From Wukongibacter sp050859025 (GTDB lineage: Bacteria > Bacillota > Clostridia > Peptostreptococcales > Caminicellaceae), in the NCBI RefSeq assembly GCF_050859025.1, contig NZ_CP138200.1:1116001-1180000 (forward strand): a stretch of 64,000 nt of DNA, read 5' to 3'. Below the pieces are notes generated by a model that ran no database searches, was not told the origin of the DNA, and saw only the letters and a program-made list of their open reading frames with translations. The position numbers and the translations under genes were made by a program. This document shows positions 17,357 through 25,931 of this stretch, piece by piece. Every line of letters starts with the position of its first letter. Positions within the stretch are counted from its first letter, which is position 1.

Positions 17357-17651
17357 ATAACCTTAAAAGCTTTGTAGATTTACAAATTGACAATTTCATA
17401 TAAATATCTATAGTATTATGTCAATAATTAATCATTATTATATCATATTTTCAGTTTTTCTTACAAAGAAAAACTAAACTTTAGATATAGATAATAATTT
17501 AGCAAAGAGCTTGGAAAGTAAATCATGTAATATTAGAATATTGGTAATAGTGTATGAGAAAAAATTTAAAAATCTTAAGTACATAAAGTTTTTAAAACTG
17601 ACAAAAAAATAATTATTTCTACAAAAAAATCATGATTAATATATAATCGTA

Positions 17652-17681
17652 TTTACAAAAACATCCTGCTTATGATATAAT
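17652..17681 (+). promoter_or_regulatory. Sigma-A promoter of trxB
   Basis: TTTACA (17652-17657) and TATAAT (17676-17681), 18 bp spacer. Start near 17688, leaving a leader of about 80 nt before the trxB ATG. Confidence 0.65.
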
Positions 17682-17766
17682 AGTTAAGGATTTAACGGAA
17701 AATAAGTGCTTTAATTTTAAGCTTAAATATTTATATTACTATTAATTTTAATGAGGAGGTATTATT

Positions 17767-18714
17767 ATGGAAAATTTGTACGATTTATTGATCATTGGAT
17801 GTGGACCAGCCGGTCTTGCAGCGGGTTTATACTCTGCCCGTGCAAAAATGAAAACTCTAATTCTAGAGAAGGGTAAGACAGGTGGACAAATTGTAACAAC
17901 TAATGAAGTTGCAAACTATCCAGGATCAATAAGAGAAGCTACAGGACCAAGTCTTATAGCAAGAATGGTAGAGCAAGCCGAAGAATTTGGTGCAGAAAGA
18001 AAAGTAGATGCAGTAGTTTCAGTTGATCTTAATGACAAGATTAAGGTTGTTAAGGGTGAAAAGGAAGAATACCGTGCAAAAACAGTTATAATTGCTACTG
18101 GTGCAACTCCAAGAAAATTAGGGGTTCCAGGAGAGATTGAATTAACTGGTAAGGGAGTTTCATACTGTGCAACCTGTGATGCTGATTTCTTTACTGATTT
18201 AGAAGTATTTGTTATTGGTGGAGGAGACTCAGCAATTGAAGAAGCAATGTACCTAACTAAGTTTGCAAGAAAGGTTACAGTTGTTCATAGAAGAGATGCC
18301 TTAAGAGCAGCTAAATCTATCCAAGAAAAGGCATTTAAAAATGACAAAATAGAATGGATATGGAATTCAGTACCTGTTGAGATTAAAGGTGAAGGAATTG
18401 TAGAGTCAATGGTAATTAAAAATAGAGAAACAGGTGAAGTGAAGGAATATGAGGCCCATGAAGATGATGGTACCTTTGGAATATTCCCATTCATTGGATA
18501 TCTACCTTTAAGTGATGTATTTAAGGATACAATCAACATGGATGATAGAGGATACATAGTAACAGATGATGATATGAAAACTAATATCGACGGTGTGTTT
18601 GCAGCAGGAGATATTAGACAAAAATCGCTTCGTCAAGTAGTAACAGCTGTGGCAGATGGAGCAATAGCAGCAGTTCAAGCTGAAAAGTATATAGAAAATA
18701 CTTTTCATGAATAA
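17767..18714 (+). CDS. trxB: Thioredoxin reductase of the glycine/betaine reductase system
   Basis: 315 aa flavoenzyme. FAD motif GCGPAGLAAG (residues 11-20), redox-active pair C134-A-T-C137 in CATCDADFF, NAD(P)H motif GGGDSAIEE, and the C-terminal FAD motif GVFAAGDIR. It passes electrons from NAD(P)H to the thioredoxin encoded 29 bp downstream, which reduces the selenoprotein cycle of Grd. AGGAGGT precedes the ATG. In known clusters trxB and trxA open the grd operon, as they do here. Confidence 0.93.
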   Translation: MENLYDLLIIGCGPAGLAAGLYSARAKMKTLILEKGKTGGQIVTTNEVANYPGSIREATGPSLIARMVEQAEEFGAERKVDAVVSVDLNDKIKVVKGEKEEYRAKTVIIATGATPRKLGVPGEIELTGKGVSYCATCDADFFTDLEVFVIGGGDSAIEEAMYLTKFARKVTVVHRRDALRAAKSIQEKAFKNDKIEWIWNSVPVEIKGEGIVESMVIKNRETGEVKEYEAHEDDGTFGIFPFIGYLPLSDVFKDTINMDDRGYIVTDDDMKTNIDGVFAAGDIRQKSLRQVVTAVADGAIAAVQAEKYIENTFHE

Positions 18715-18743
18715 ATAAAAAAATCTAGAGGGAGTGTATTAAA

Positions 18744-19061
18744 ATGTTAGCAGTTGATAAAAAGACTTTTGAAGAAGAAGTATTAAAGGCAGAAGGATTT
18801 GTACTTGTAGACTATTGGAGTGATGGATGTGAACCATGTAAAGCTCTTTTACCTGATATCGAAGCGCTTGCAGAAAAGTATGAAGGAAAGGTTAAATTCT
18901 GTAAATTAAACACAACAAAAGCAAGAAGACTTGCGATATCACAAAGAGTTTTAGGACTTCCAACTATTGCACTATACAAAGATGGCGAAAAAGTTGAAGA
19001 GGTTACTAAGGATGATGCAAATAAAGCTAATGTTGAGGCGATGATTGAAAAGCATATTTAA
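18744..19061 (+). CDS. trxA: Thioredoxin of the grd system
   Basis: 105 aa thioredoxin fold with the active site WSDGCEPCK (C29, C32). The motif differs from the usual WCGPC. Thioredoxins of grd clusters commonly carry such variant motifs and serve glycine/betaine reductase specifically. The cis-Pro is in LGLPTIALY. It lies between trxB and grdA and is followed by 409 bp of repeat-rich DNA. Confidence 0.93.
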   Translation: MLAVDKKTFEEEVLKAEGFVLVDYWSDGCEPCKALLPDIEALAEKYEGKVKFCKLNTTKARRLAISQRVLGLPTIALYKDGEKVEEVTKDDANKANVEAMIEKHI

Positions 19062-19130
19062 TCTTATATTATTTATAATAAATCAGAATTCAGATTTATT
19101 AGAGTAAGCTGTATGGATTAAATAAAACTT

Positions 19131-19235
19131 AATAGAAGGACCAACATCAAAGCCTAGGATAAATCCTAAATAAATTAGTTGACAGTGTAGCAAATTTTCT
19201 TTAGGATTTATCAAGCCTTAAGGTTGGTTTACTAT
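19131..19235. repeat. Long palindrome between trxA and grdA (family 3)
   Basis: ATAGAAGGACCAAC...AAGCCTAGGATAAATCCTAAA on the left mirrors TTTAGGATTTATCAAGCCTTAAGGTTGGTTTACTAT on the right, about 105 bp. It could form a long hairpin in the trx-grdA RNA. No second copy was noticed in this window. Confidence 0.6.
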
Positions 19236-19236
19236 A

Positions 19237-19290
19237 AATATAGAGTTACTAAAGTAAAACTCAATTTGTATACGTTTAGATTATTTGGTT
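19237..19290. repeat. Palindromic repeat, family 1, diverged half copy
   Basis: ATATAGAGTTACTAAAGTAAAACTCAATTTGTATACG matches the left arm of family 1 with some changes. It directly abuts the family 3 palindrome. Confidence 0.45.
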
Positions 19291-19343
19291 TCCTAAAGAA
19301 ATCTAGGAATATAGAAAAGAAGCAGTTTTATTTAAAGCTCTAA

Positions 19344-19446
19344 TATAGAGATTTCAGTCAAAACTCTAATTTATACACATCGAAGATCCTAAGAAGCATT
19401 AGATATTTTGATATGTATAAATTAAGATTTACTTGGAACTCTCTAT
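19344..19446. repeat. Palindromic repeat, family 1, full copy
   Basis: ATATAGAGATTTCAGTCAAAACTCTAATTTATACACATC ... GATATGTATAAATTAAGATTTACTTGGAACTCTCTATA, about 103 bp. It closely matches the copy at 23324-23430. It ends 25 bp before the grdA start codon. Confidence 0.75.
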
Positions 19447-19470
19447 AATAAATAAGAAAGGATGATAATA

Positions 19471-19947
19471 ATGAGTATTCTTGAAGGAAAAAAAGTCATT
19501 ATCATTGGTGACAGAGATGGAATTCCAGGGCCAGCTATGGAAGAATGTGTTAAAACTGTTGGGACAGCTGAGGTAGTTTTCTCATCTACCGAATGCTTTG
19601 TCTGAACCGCGGCAGGAGCAATGGACTTAGAAAATCAAAAAAGGGTTAAAGAATTAGCAGAAAAGCATGGAGCTGAAAATGTAGTTGTAATATTTGGAGC
19701 TGCTGAAGCAGAATCAGCAGGGTTATCCGCTGAGACAGTAACAGCTGGAGATCCGACTTTTGCAGGTCCTCTAGCTGGAGTTGAGCTAGGACTTGCAGTA
19801 TATCATGCTGTAGAGCCAGAATTTAAAGAAACTGTTGATGCTGATGTTTATGAAGAGCAGGTTAGCATGATGGAAATGGTTCTTGAAGTTGATGAAATAA
19901 TTGAAGAAATGTCTTCAATTAGAGAGCAATTCTGTAAATTTAAATAA
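19471..19947 (+). CDS. grdA: Glycine/sarcosine/betaine reductase selenoprotein A
   Basis: 158 aa selenoprotein; the in-frame TGA at 19603-19605 is selenocysteine (codon 45). It lies in the family motif CFVU-TAAGAMDLENQ, which is the signature of GrdA. Protein A takes the Se-carboxymethyl group from protein B and passes it to protein C, and thioredoxin reduces it again. The frame before the TGA starts at ATG 19471 (AGAAAGGATG upstream) and the frame after it runs to 19947. Length and Sec position match known GrdA. A gene finder that treats TGA as stop would call only the 3' part from 19621. Confidence 0.96.
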
Positions 19948-20061
19948 ATTATTCAAACCCTTTATAATTTATTTAAACCCTTTGATTTTCATATAAGTTC
20001 ATTGAAAAGAGTCCAGTTTGGACTCAATGTACAAACAAAATAAAAAGTAATCAATGAAAAA

Positions 20062-20096
20062 AGATGGGTGGTGGGTTAATAATTCATCACCCATTT
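20062..20096 (+). terminator. Hairpin after grdA
   Basis: ATGGGTG (20064-20070) pairs with CACCCAT (20088-20094), with only a short T run. A weak terminator or processing hairpin about 115 bp after grdA. Confidence 0.4.
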
Positions 20097-20211
20097 GCTA
20101 AATCGGTATTACTAGGATTTTATATAAATTACGAAAAATATGTTACAATCTGAATATTTAGCTACCTCAGAAATCTTGGTTGTCAAATTTCTGGAATGTA
20201 AGATACTTATT

Positions 20212-20319
20212 ATATATAGAAATCGCAATAAATCTTTTACATTTTGATTCCTTAAAGAGCCTTGAAAAGTTGGCTATTTAAGAAATCAAAATGTAGATTT
20301 ATAAGTGCGTTCTATATAG
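20212..20319. repeat. Palindromic repeat, family 4
   Basis: TATATAGAAATCGC...AATCTTTTACATTTTGATT...AGAGCC on the left is mirrored by GGCTATTTAAGAAATCAAAATGTAGATTTATAAGTGCGTTCTATATA on the right. About 108 bp. Its ends (TATATAGA) resemble family 1, but the body differs. It lies in the grdA-grdC gap. Confidence 0.6.
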
Positions 20320-20410
20320 ATAGAAAATTATAGCTTGTTATAATTATATTAAAATAAATTTAGAATTTAACAAGTCAAATGTAAAAAACAATTTTGGAGG
20401 TGCAGAAAAA

Positions 20411-21949
20411 ATGAATTATTCAGTAGTTAAGGCTGCAGGATACGTATTGGTTCATACCCCAGACATGATAATGCATAATGGAACGACACAAACAACAGAG
20501 AGAATAACTAATCCTGATTCAGAATATCTTAAGAAGCTTCCAGAGCATATAAGACCATATGAAAAGGTTGTAAACTATGCTCCAAATCAGGTGTACATTG
20601 GAAACCTTTGCCCAGAAGATTTAAAAGGATATGAAATGCCTTGGTGTGACAAGGATGTTGAAGGTGCAGGTAGATATGGTAAGTTCGGAGAAATAATGCC
20701 ACAGGATGAGTTCATCGGTCTTTTAAAGATGTCAGATGCATTTGATCTTGTAAAGCTTGAAAAGAGCTTTGTAACAGTTATTAAGGATAAGCTTGCTTCT
20801 CATCCTTTGTTTGACGATGAGGATATTGCTAAGATCAAAGATGGCGAAGACCTTTCTGAGATTGAAATGGAAGTAAATGAGCATCATGCAGAAGCAATTT
20901 ATCATGATGGAAAGCTAATAGGCTGCGTTAAAAAGGCCCATGAGATTGATACTAACCTCAATGCCCATGTTATGTATGAAAACCTAGTAGTAAAGGCTTC
21001 GGGATTCCTTGCATTTAAGCACTTATTATACAATAACAAAATCAATCCATCAGCAGTAGAGTATGTAATCGAGTGTTCAGAAGAGGCTTGTGGAGACATG
21101 AATCAAAGAGGTGGAGGAAACTTCGCTAAGTCTATAGCAGAGATGGGAAGAGCAGTTAACGCAACTGGTTCAGATACTAGAGGTTTCTGTGCTGCACCTA
21201 CCCATGCTCTTATAGAAGCAGCAGCCTTAGTAAAGGCAGGAGTATATGAAAACGTAGTTATAGTTGCAGGTGGAGCAACAGCGAAGCTTGGAATGAATGG
21301 TAAGGATCATGTAAAAAAAGGATTGCCAGTACTTGAAGATGTATTAGGTGGATTTGCAATACTAATAAGCAAAAACGATGGAGTAAATCCTATCCTAAGA
21401 ACAGATCTAATAGGAAGACATACAGTAGGAACAGGATCATCACCACAGGCAGTAATAACATCACTGATAACAGCGCCACTAGATAAGGGTGGACTTAAAA
21501 TAACAGATATAGATAAGTACTCAGTTGAAATGCAAAATCCAGATGTAACAAAGCCAGCGGGAGCTGGAGATGTGCCAACAGCAAACTACAAGATGATAGC
21601 AGCAATAGGAGTAAAGAGAAAAGAGCTAGAAAGAAAAGAACTAGGAAGCTTCGTAGAAAAGCATGGAATGCCAGGTTGGGCTCCAACACAAGGACATATA
21701 CCTTCAGGTGTACCTTACTTAGGCTTTGCACGTGAGGACCTTACGGAGGGAAGCTTAAATAGAGCTATGATTGTTGGTAAAGGTAGTTTATTCTTAGGTA
21801 GAATGACAAACCTATTTGATGGTGTGTCAGTTATATTAGAAAGAAATCCAGGAAAAGTTGAGGAGCAGGGATCTGCTAGCAAGGAAGAAGTAAAAACAAT
21901 GATAGCAGAAGCTATGAGAGACTTTGCGTCCCATTTGTTAAGCGAATAG
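20411..21949 (+). CDS. grdC: Glycine/sarcosine/betaine reductase component C, beta subunit
   Basis: 512 aa, full length. Protein C turns the Se-carboxymethyl group on GrdA into acetyl phosphate. The C-terminal two thirds have a thiolase/FabH-like fold, and Cys260 in DTRGFCAAPTHAL stands where such enzymes place the nucleophile. GAMDEK-type N-terminal features (YSVVKAAGYVLVHTPDMI) are typical of GrdC. TTGGAGG precedes the ATG. It lies 463 bp after grdA and 12 bp before grdD. Confidence 0.94.
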   Translation: MNYSVVKAAGYVLVHTPDMIMHNGTTQTTERITNPDSEYLKKLPEHIRPYEKVVNYAPNQVYIGNLCPEDLKGYEMPWCDKDVEGAGRYGKFGEIMPQDEFIGLLKMSDAFDLVKLEKSFVTVIKDKLASHPLFDDEDIAKIKDGEDLSEIEMEVNEHHAEAIYHDGKLIGCVKKAHEIDTNLNAHVMYENLVVKASGFLAFKHLLYNNKINPSAVEYVIECSEEACGDMNQRGGGNFAKSIAEMGRAVNATGSDTRGFCAAPTHALIEAAALVKAGVYENVVIVAGGATAKLGMNGKDHVKKGLPVLEDVLGGFAILISKNDGVNPILRTDLIGRHTVGTGSSPQAVITSLITAPLDKGGLKITDIDKYSVEMQNPDVTKPAGAGDVPTANYKMIAAIGVKRKELERKELGSFVEKHGMPGWAPTQGHIPSGVPYLGFAREDLTEGSLNRAMIVGKGSLFLGRMTNLFDGVSVILERNPGKVEEQGSASKEEVKTMIAEAMRDFASHLLSE

Positions 21950-21961
21950 GAGGGTCTAACA

Positions 21962-23149
21962 ATGAGCGATCAAAAGGCTATGAAAAATATGCTAGGAAAT
22001 ATGTTCATGGAAATAGCTGATGCTATAGAAACTGGACAATTTAAAAGCAAGGTAAAAGTAGGAATTACTACGCTAGGAAGTGAGCACGGAACAGAGAATC
22101 TAGTAAAAGGTGCAGAGCTTGCAGCAAAAAAAAGCAGTGACTATGAAATAGTACTAATAGGACCAAAAGTAGAAACGGACCTTGAAATAGTAGAAGTAAA
22201 CACAGAAGAAGAAATGCACAAGAAGATGGAAGAACTTTTAGACAGCGGATATATAGGAGCCTGCGTAACAATGCATTATAACTTCCCGATAGGAGTATCT
22301 ACCGTAGGTAAAGTAGTGACTCCAGGACTAGGAAGGGAAATGTACCTTGCAACAACAACAGGAACATCATCAGCCCACAGAACAGAGGCAATGGTAAAGA
22401 ATGCCCTTTATGGAATCATAACAGCAAAGGCAATGGGAATAACAAAACCTACAGTTGGAATACTGAATGTTGATGGAGCAAGACAAGTAGAAAGAGCACT
22501 TAAGGAGTTAAACAGCGGTGGATATGAAATAAACTTTGGAGAATCAACCCGTGCCGATGGTGGATGTGTAATGAGAGGAAATGACCTTCTAAAGGGTGCA
22601 GTAGACGTAATGGTAACGGATACCCTGACAGGAAACATAATGATGAAGGTATTCTCATCCTATGCAACAGGAGGAAGCTATGAAGCATTAGGATATGGAT
22701 ATGGACCAGGAATAGGAGAAGGATATGACAGAACAATCCTAATTCTCTCAAGGGCATCAGGAGTGCCTGTAGCTGCGGGAGCCCTTCAGTATGGAGCATC
22801 ACTAGCAAAGGGGAACCTAAAGGAAGTAGCAAAAAGAGAATTTGAAAAGGCTAACAAAGCAGGACTAAAGGAAATATTAAAAGGACTTACAAAAGATAAC
22901 AAAAAGGCAGCAGCATCAGAGGAAGAAGTAACAGCACCTCCTAAGGAAGTAGTAACAGGATCAATATCAGGAATAGACATAATGGACTTAGAAGATGCGG
23001 TAAAAGTATTGTGGAAGGAAGGCATCTATGCTGAAAGTGGTATGGGATGTACAGGTCCAATAGTACTTGTAAGTGAAGCAAATCTTGAGGCTGCGACTAA
23101 GGCCCTTGTTAAGGTTGGTTTTGTTGCTGATGAAGGAAATCCTTGTTAA
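21962..23149 (+). CDS. grdD: Glycine/sarcosine/betaine reductase component C, alpha subunit
   Basis: 395 aa PlsX-like subunit that releases acetyl phosphate. Cys363 in GMGCTGPIVLV corresponds to the acetyl-carrying active-site thiol described for GrdD (Cys359 in Eubacterium acidaminophilum). The phosphotransacetylase-like body shows VKVGITTLGSEHG and the STRADGGCVMRG region. The site GGAGGG lies 5 nt before the ATG. It ends the grdC-grdD unit before a strong terminator. Confidence 0.95.
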   Translation: MSDQKAMKNMLGNMFMEIADAIETGQFKSKVKVGITTLGSEHGTENLVKGAELAAKKSSDYEIVLIGPKVETDLEIVEVNTEEEMHKKMEELLDSGYIGACVTMHYNFPIGVSTVGKVVTPGLGREMYLATTTGTSSAHRTEAMVKNALYGIITAKAMGITKPTVGILNVDGARQVERALKELNSGGYEINFGESTRADGGCVMRGNDLLKGAVDVMVTDTLTGNIMMKVFSSYATGGSYEALGYGYGPGIGEGYDRTILILSRASGVPVAAGALQYGASLAKGNLKEVAKREFEKANKAGLKEILKGLTKDNKKAAASEEEVTAPPKEVVTGSISGIDIMDLEDAVKVLWKEGIYAESGMGCTGPIVLVSEANLEAATKALVKVGFVADEGNPC

Positions 23150-23175
23150 TAAGCATAAATTTTTGATTATTGACT

Positions 23176-23217
23176 AAAGAGCAGTGGCAAATTAACACAG
23201 CCAATGCTCTTTTTTAT
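23176..23217 (+). terminator. Terminator of grdCD
   Basis: AAAGAGCAGTGGC and GCCAATGCTCTTTTTT form a stem with a T6 tail, 26 bp after the grdD stop. Confidence 0.8.
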
Positions 23218-23323
23218 TAAATGAGAACAGTTAAAATTATGAAAATTAATATCAAATCTATATTTTCAAAAGCTGACCTAGAAACCTTTAAAGGTATATT
23301 TATACTAACACATAGAGATGCAG

Positions 23324-23430
23324 TATATAGAGATGCCAGTCAAAACTTTAATTTATACACATCAAAAATCCTAAGATTCATCGGATATTTTAATATGTAT
23401 AAATTAAGATTTACTTGGATCTCTCTATAT
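23324..23430. repeat. Palindromic repeat, family 1, full copy
   Basis: TATATAGAGATGCCAGTCAAAACTTTAATTTATACACATC ... TAATATGTATAAATTAAGATTTACTTGGATCTCTCTATA. About 107 bp, nearly the same as the copy at 19344. A 78-codon frame across it (23221-23457) is not a gene. The rest of the gap to 23583 is AT-rich without a clear signal. Confidence 0.75.
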
Positions 23431-23583
23431 CTGTTCTTATATTGTAAAGAATTATAAAATATCATTTCATTAGTTTTTTTTACACAAAATTCTAATCAAG
23501 ATTAAAAAATAACCATAATAATAAAATTTAGTAAAACCCCAAAAGCCTATGTCAAATGAATATTTTGAAAGGAGTGGAAGGAA

Positions 23584-24105
23584 ATGCAATGCTGCTGTGG
23601 GAAGAAAGAAGCAAATGAGAAGGAGCTTCAGATTGATTTAAAGAGATTAGAGCCGGTACTAGAGAAATATAAGGGTATGTCAGGGAGTCTAATCAGTGTT
23701 CTTCAGGAGGTACAGGAGATATATAATTATTTACCAACGAGTGCGTTAAATTATATAGCCGATGGGATGGGTATAAAGCCATCGAAGATATTAGGTGTGG
23801 CAACCTTCTATACTCAGTTTAGGCTAAGGCCCGTAGGGAAGTTCGTTATTATGCTGTGTCAAGGTACGGCATGTCATGTTAATGGTTCAAAGGCTATTGA
23901 GGAGGCTCTTTGTGAGGAGCTAGGGATTAATGAGGGTCAGACTACAGATGACGATTTATTTACGATAGAAAATGTTGCCTGTCTTGGCTGCTGTAGTTTG
24001 TCACCGGTTATGATGATTAATGGAGAGACTTATGGAAAGCTAACACCGGATAAGGCAAGGGAGATTGTAAGGGATATAAGGAAAAAGGAAGGTCAGGAGG
24101 TGTAG
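23584..24105 (+). CDS. NuoE-like 2Fe-2S subunit (StnA/HydC type)
   Basis: 173 aa thioredoxin-like ferredoxin subunit. The four cluster cysteines are in CQGTACHV (two) and VACLGCCSLSPV (two). The N-terminus begins MQCCCGKK, an extra Cys-rich tip. GILGVATFYTQF-type family sequence (ILGVATFYTQFRLRP) is present. It forms the small subunit of a soluble NADH-linked flavoprotein complex with the next two genes; only 3 bp separate it from the NuoF-like gene. AAAGGAGTGG precedes the ATG. Confidence 0.9.
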   Translation: MQCCCGKKEANEKELQIDLKRLEPVLEKYKGMSGSLISVLQEVQEIYNYLPTSALNYIADGMGIKPSKILGVATFYTQFRLRPVGKFVIMLCQGTACHVNGSKAIEEALCEELGINEGQTTDDDLFTIENVACLGCCSLSPVMMINGETYGKLTPDKAREIVRDIRKKEGQEV

Positions 24106-24108
24106 GAT

Positions 24109-25863
24109 ATGAAGATAGTTATTGGTCAGGGAAGCTGCGGTATTGCAGCGGGAGCGAACAAAGTGAATGCAGAGTTTGAAAGAGTGATAAAGGATAGGGG
24201 TCTTGATGTAGAGCTTACACTGACTGGCTGTATTGGTATGTGCCATCTTGAGCCGATAGTGGATGTTATAGATGAAAAGAATGAAAAATCTACTTATGTA
24301 AGAGTAAATGAAGAGATGGTATCGGAGATAATAGAAAAGCATATAGTGGGAAAAGAAGAAATCGATGGCTATGTAATTAGTGGAAATGATAAGGATATAT
24401 TAGATAAGCAGGAGAGAATTGCCCTTAGAAATTGCGGGATTATTAATCCTGAGCATATAGAAGAATATATGGAAGATGGAGGATATGGAGCGGCTGAAAA
24501 GTGTATTAAGGAAATGAGTCCTGATGAGGTAATTGAGGAGATTAAGAAGTCTGGACTAAGGGGTAGGGGCGGAGCAGGATTCCCTACTTGGTTTAAATGG
24601 AATGCGGCAAGGAGATCTCCAGGAGAGACTAAGTATATTGTGTGTAATGCGGATGAGGGAGATCCAGGTGCATTTATGGATAGGAGTATATTAGAGGGAG
24701 ATCCCCACAGCCTAATTGAGGGTATGATTATCGGAGGCTATGCTATGGGCGCAAAGCAGGGTGTGATATATGTTAGGGCAGAGTATCCTTTGGCTATAGT
24801 GCGTCTTAAGATTGCTATTGAGCAGGCAAGAGATAAGGGATTTTTAGGAAAGAATGTATTCGGTGAAGAGGGATTTGACTTTGATTTAAGGATAAAGGCG
24901 GGTGCCGGAGCCTTTGTATGTGGAGAAGAGACGGCTCTTATTGCATCTCTAGAGGGTGAAAGAGGTATGCCAAGACTTAAGCCGCCATTCCCTGCACAAA
25001 AAGGTTATTGGGGTAAGCCTACGAATATAAATAATGTTGAGACCTTTGCTAATGTTCCGTGGATACTGGCAAGGGGTGGAAATGCCTTCGCTGGTCTTGG
25101 AACGGAAAAGAGTAATGGAACTAAGGTTTTTGCTCTTACTGGAAAGATAAAAAAGGGTGGTCTGGTAGAGGTACCTATGGGTATGCCTCTAAGGGAGATA
25201 ATCTTTGATATAGGTGGAGGAATTAAGGAGGATAAGGAGTTTAAGGCGGTTCAAATGGGAGGTCCTTCTGGTGGATGTATTCCTTCACAGCTTTTAGATA
25301 CTCCAGTTGATTATGATTCGATAAATAAGACAGGGGCTATTATGGGTTCTGGTGGAATGGTTGTTATGGATGAGACTACATGTATGGTAGATATGGCAAG
25401 GTTCTTCCTAGAGTTTACCCGTAAGGAGTCCTGTGGTAAGTGTATATATTGTAGAATTGGAACGAAGAGAATGCTGGAAATCCTTACTCGAATCTGTGAT
25501 GGAGAGGGAAGGGATGGAGACATCGAGCTATTAGAAGAGCTAGGTATGAAGATAAAGGAAGGTTCTTTATGTGGTCTTGGACAGACGGCTCCAAATCCGG
25601 TTCTTAGTACTATTAGATATTTTAGGGATGAATATGAAAGTCATATATATGATAAGAAATGTCCTGCTAAGCAGTGTACGAGTCTCCTTACCTATAGTAT
25701 TTCCGAGGACAAGTGTATAGGTTGTACGCTTTGTGCGAGAAAGTGTCCGGTTGATGCGATTAGCGGTGAGACAAAGAAGACCCATAAAATAGATGTAGAG
25801 AAGTGTATTAAGTGCGGTCAGTGTGAAAAAGTATGTAAATTCGGTGCAGTTAAAGTAATGTAG
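24109..25863 (+). CDS. NuoF-like NADH-binding flavoprotein subunit (StnB/HydB type)
   Basis: 584 aa. Domain order: an N-terminal 2Fe-2S thioredoxin-like part (CGIAAGANKV, TGCIGMC), the FMN/NADH core (GRGGAGFPTWFKWNAARR, NADEGDPGAFMDRS, GAGAFVCGEETALI), an SLBB region, the N3-type 4Fe-4S motif ESCGKCIYCRIGTKRM with the fourth Cys in SLCGLG, and two C-terminal 4Fe-4S ferredoxin motifs (CIGCTLCARKCP, CIKCGQCEKVC). This is the architecture of HydB and StnB in electron-bifurcating complexes. The protein is where NADH meets the flavin. Confidence 0.92.
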   Translation: MKIVIGQGSCGIAAGANKVNAEFERVIKDRGLDVELTLTGCIGMCHLEPIVDVIDEKNEKSTYVRVNEEMVSEIIEKHIVGKEEIDGYVISGNDKDILDKQERIALRNCGIINPEHIEEYMEDGGYGAAEKCIKEMSPDEVIEEIKKSGLRGRGGAGFPTWFKWNAARRSPGETKYIVCNADEGDPGAFMDRSILEGDPHSLIEGMIIGGYAMGAKQGVIYVRAEYPLAIVRLKIAIEQARDKGFLGKNVFGEEGFDFDLRIKAGAGAFVCGEETALIASLEGERGMPRLKPPFPAQKGYWGKPTNINNVETFANVPWILARGGNAFAGLGTEKSNGTKVFALTGKIKKGGLVEVPMGMPLREIIFDIGGGIKEDKEFKAVQMGGPSGGCIPSQLLDTPVDYDSINKTGAIMGSGGMVVMDETTCMVDMARFFLEFTRKESCGKCIYCRIGTKRMLEILTRICDGEGRDGDIELLEELGMKIKEGSLCGLGQTAPNPVLSTIRYFRDEYESHIYDKKCPAKQCTSLLTYSISEDKCIGCTLCARKCPVDAISGETKKTHKIDVEKCIKCGQCEKVCKFGAVKVM

Positions 25864-25931
25864 GTAGAGTAATGATACTTTAAAGAGTGATAAATTTTAA
25901 GGTACCATGACTATAGATAGGGGTGAAAAAT

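Noticed and set aside
23221..23457. A 78-codon frame between grdD and the NuoE-like gene
   Set aside because: It crosses a family 1 palindromic repeat, has no ribosome site, and starts inside the grdD terminator region.
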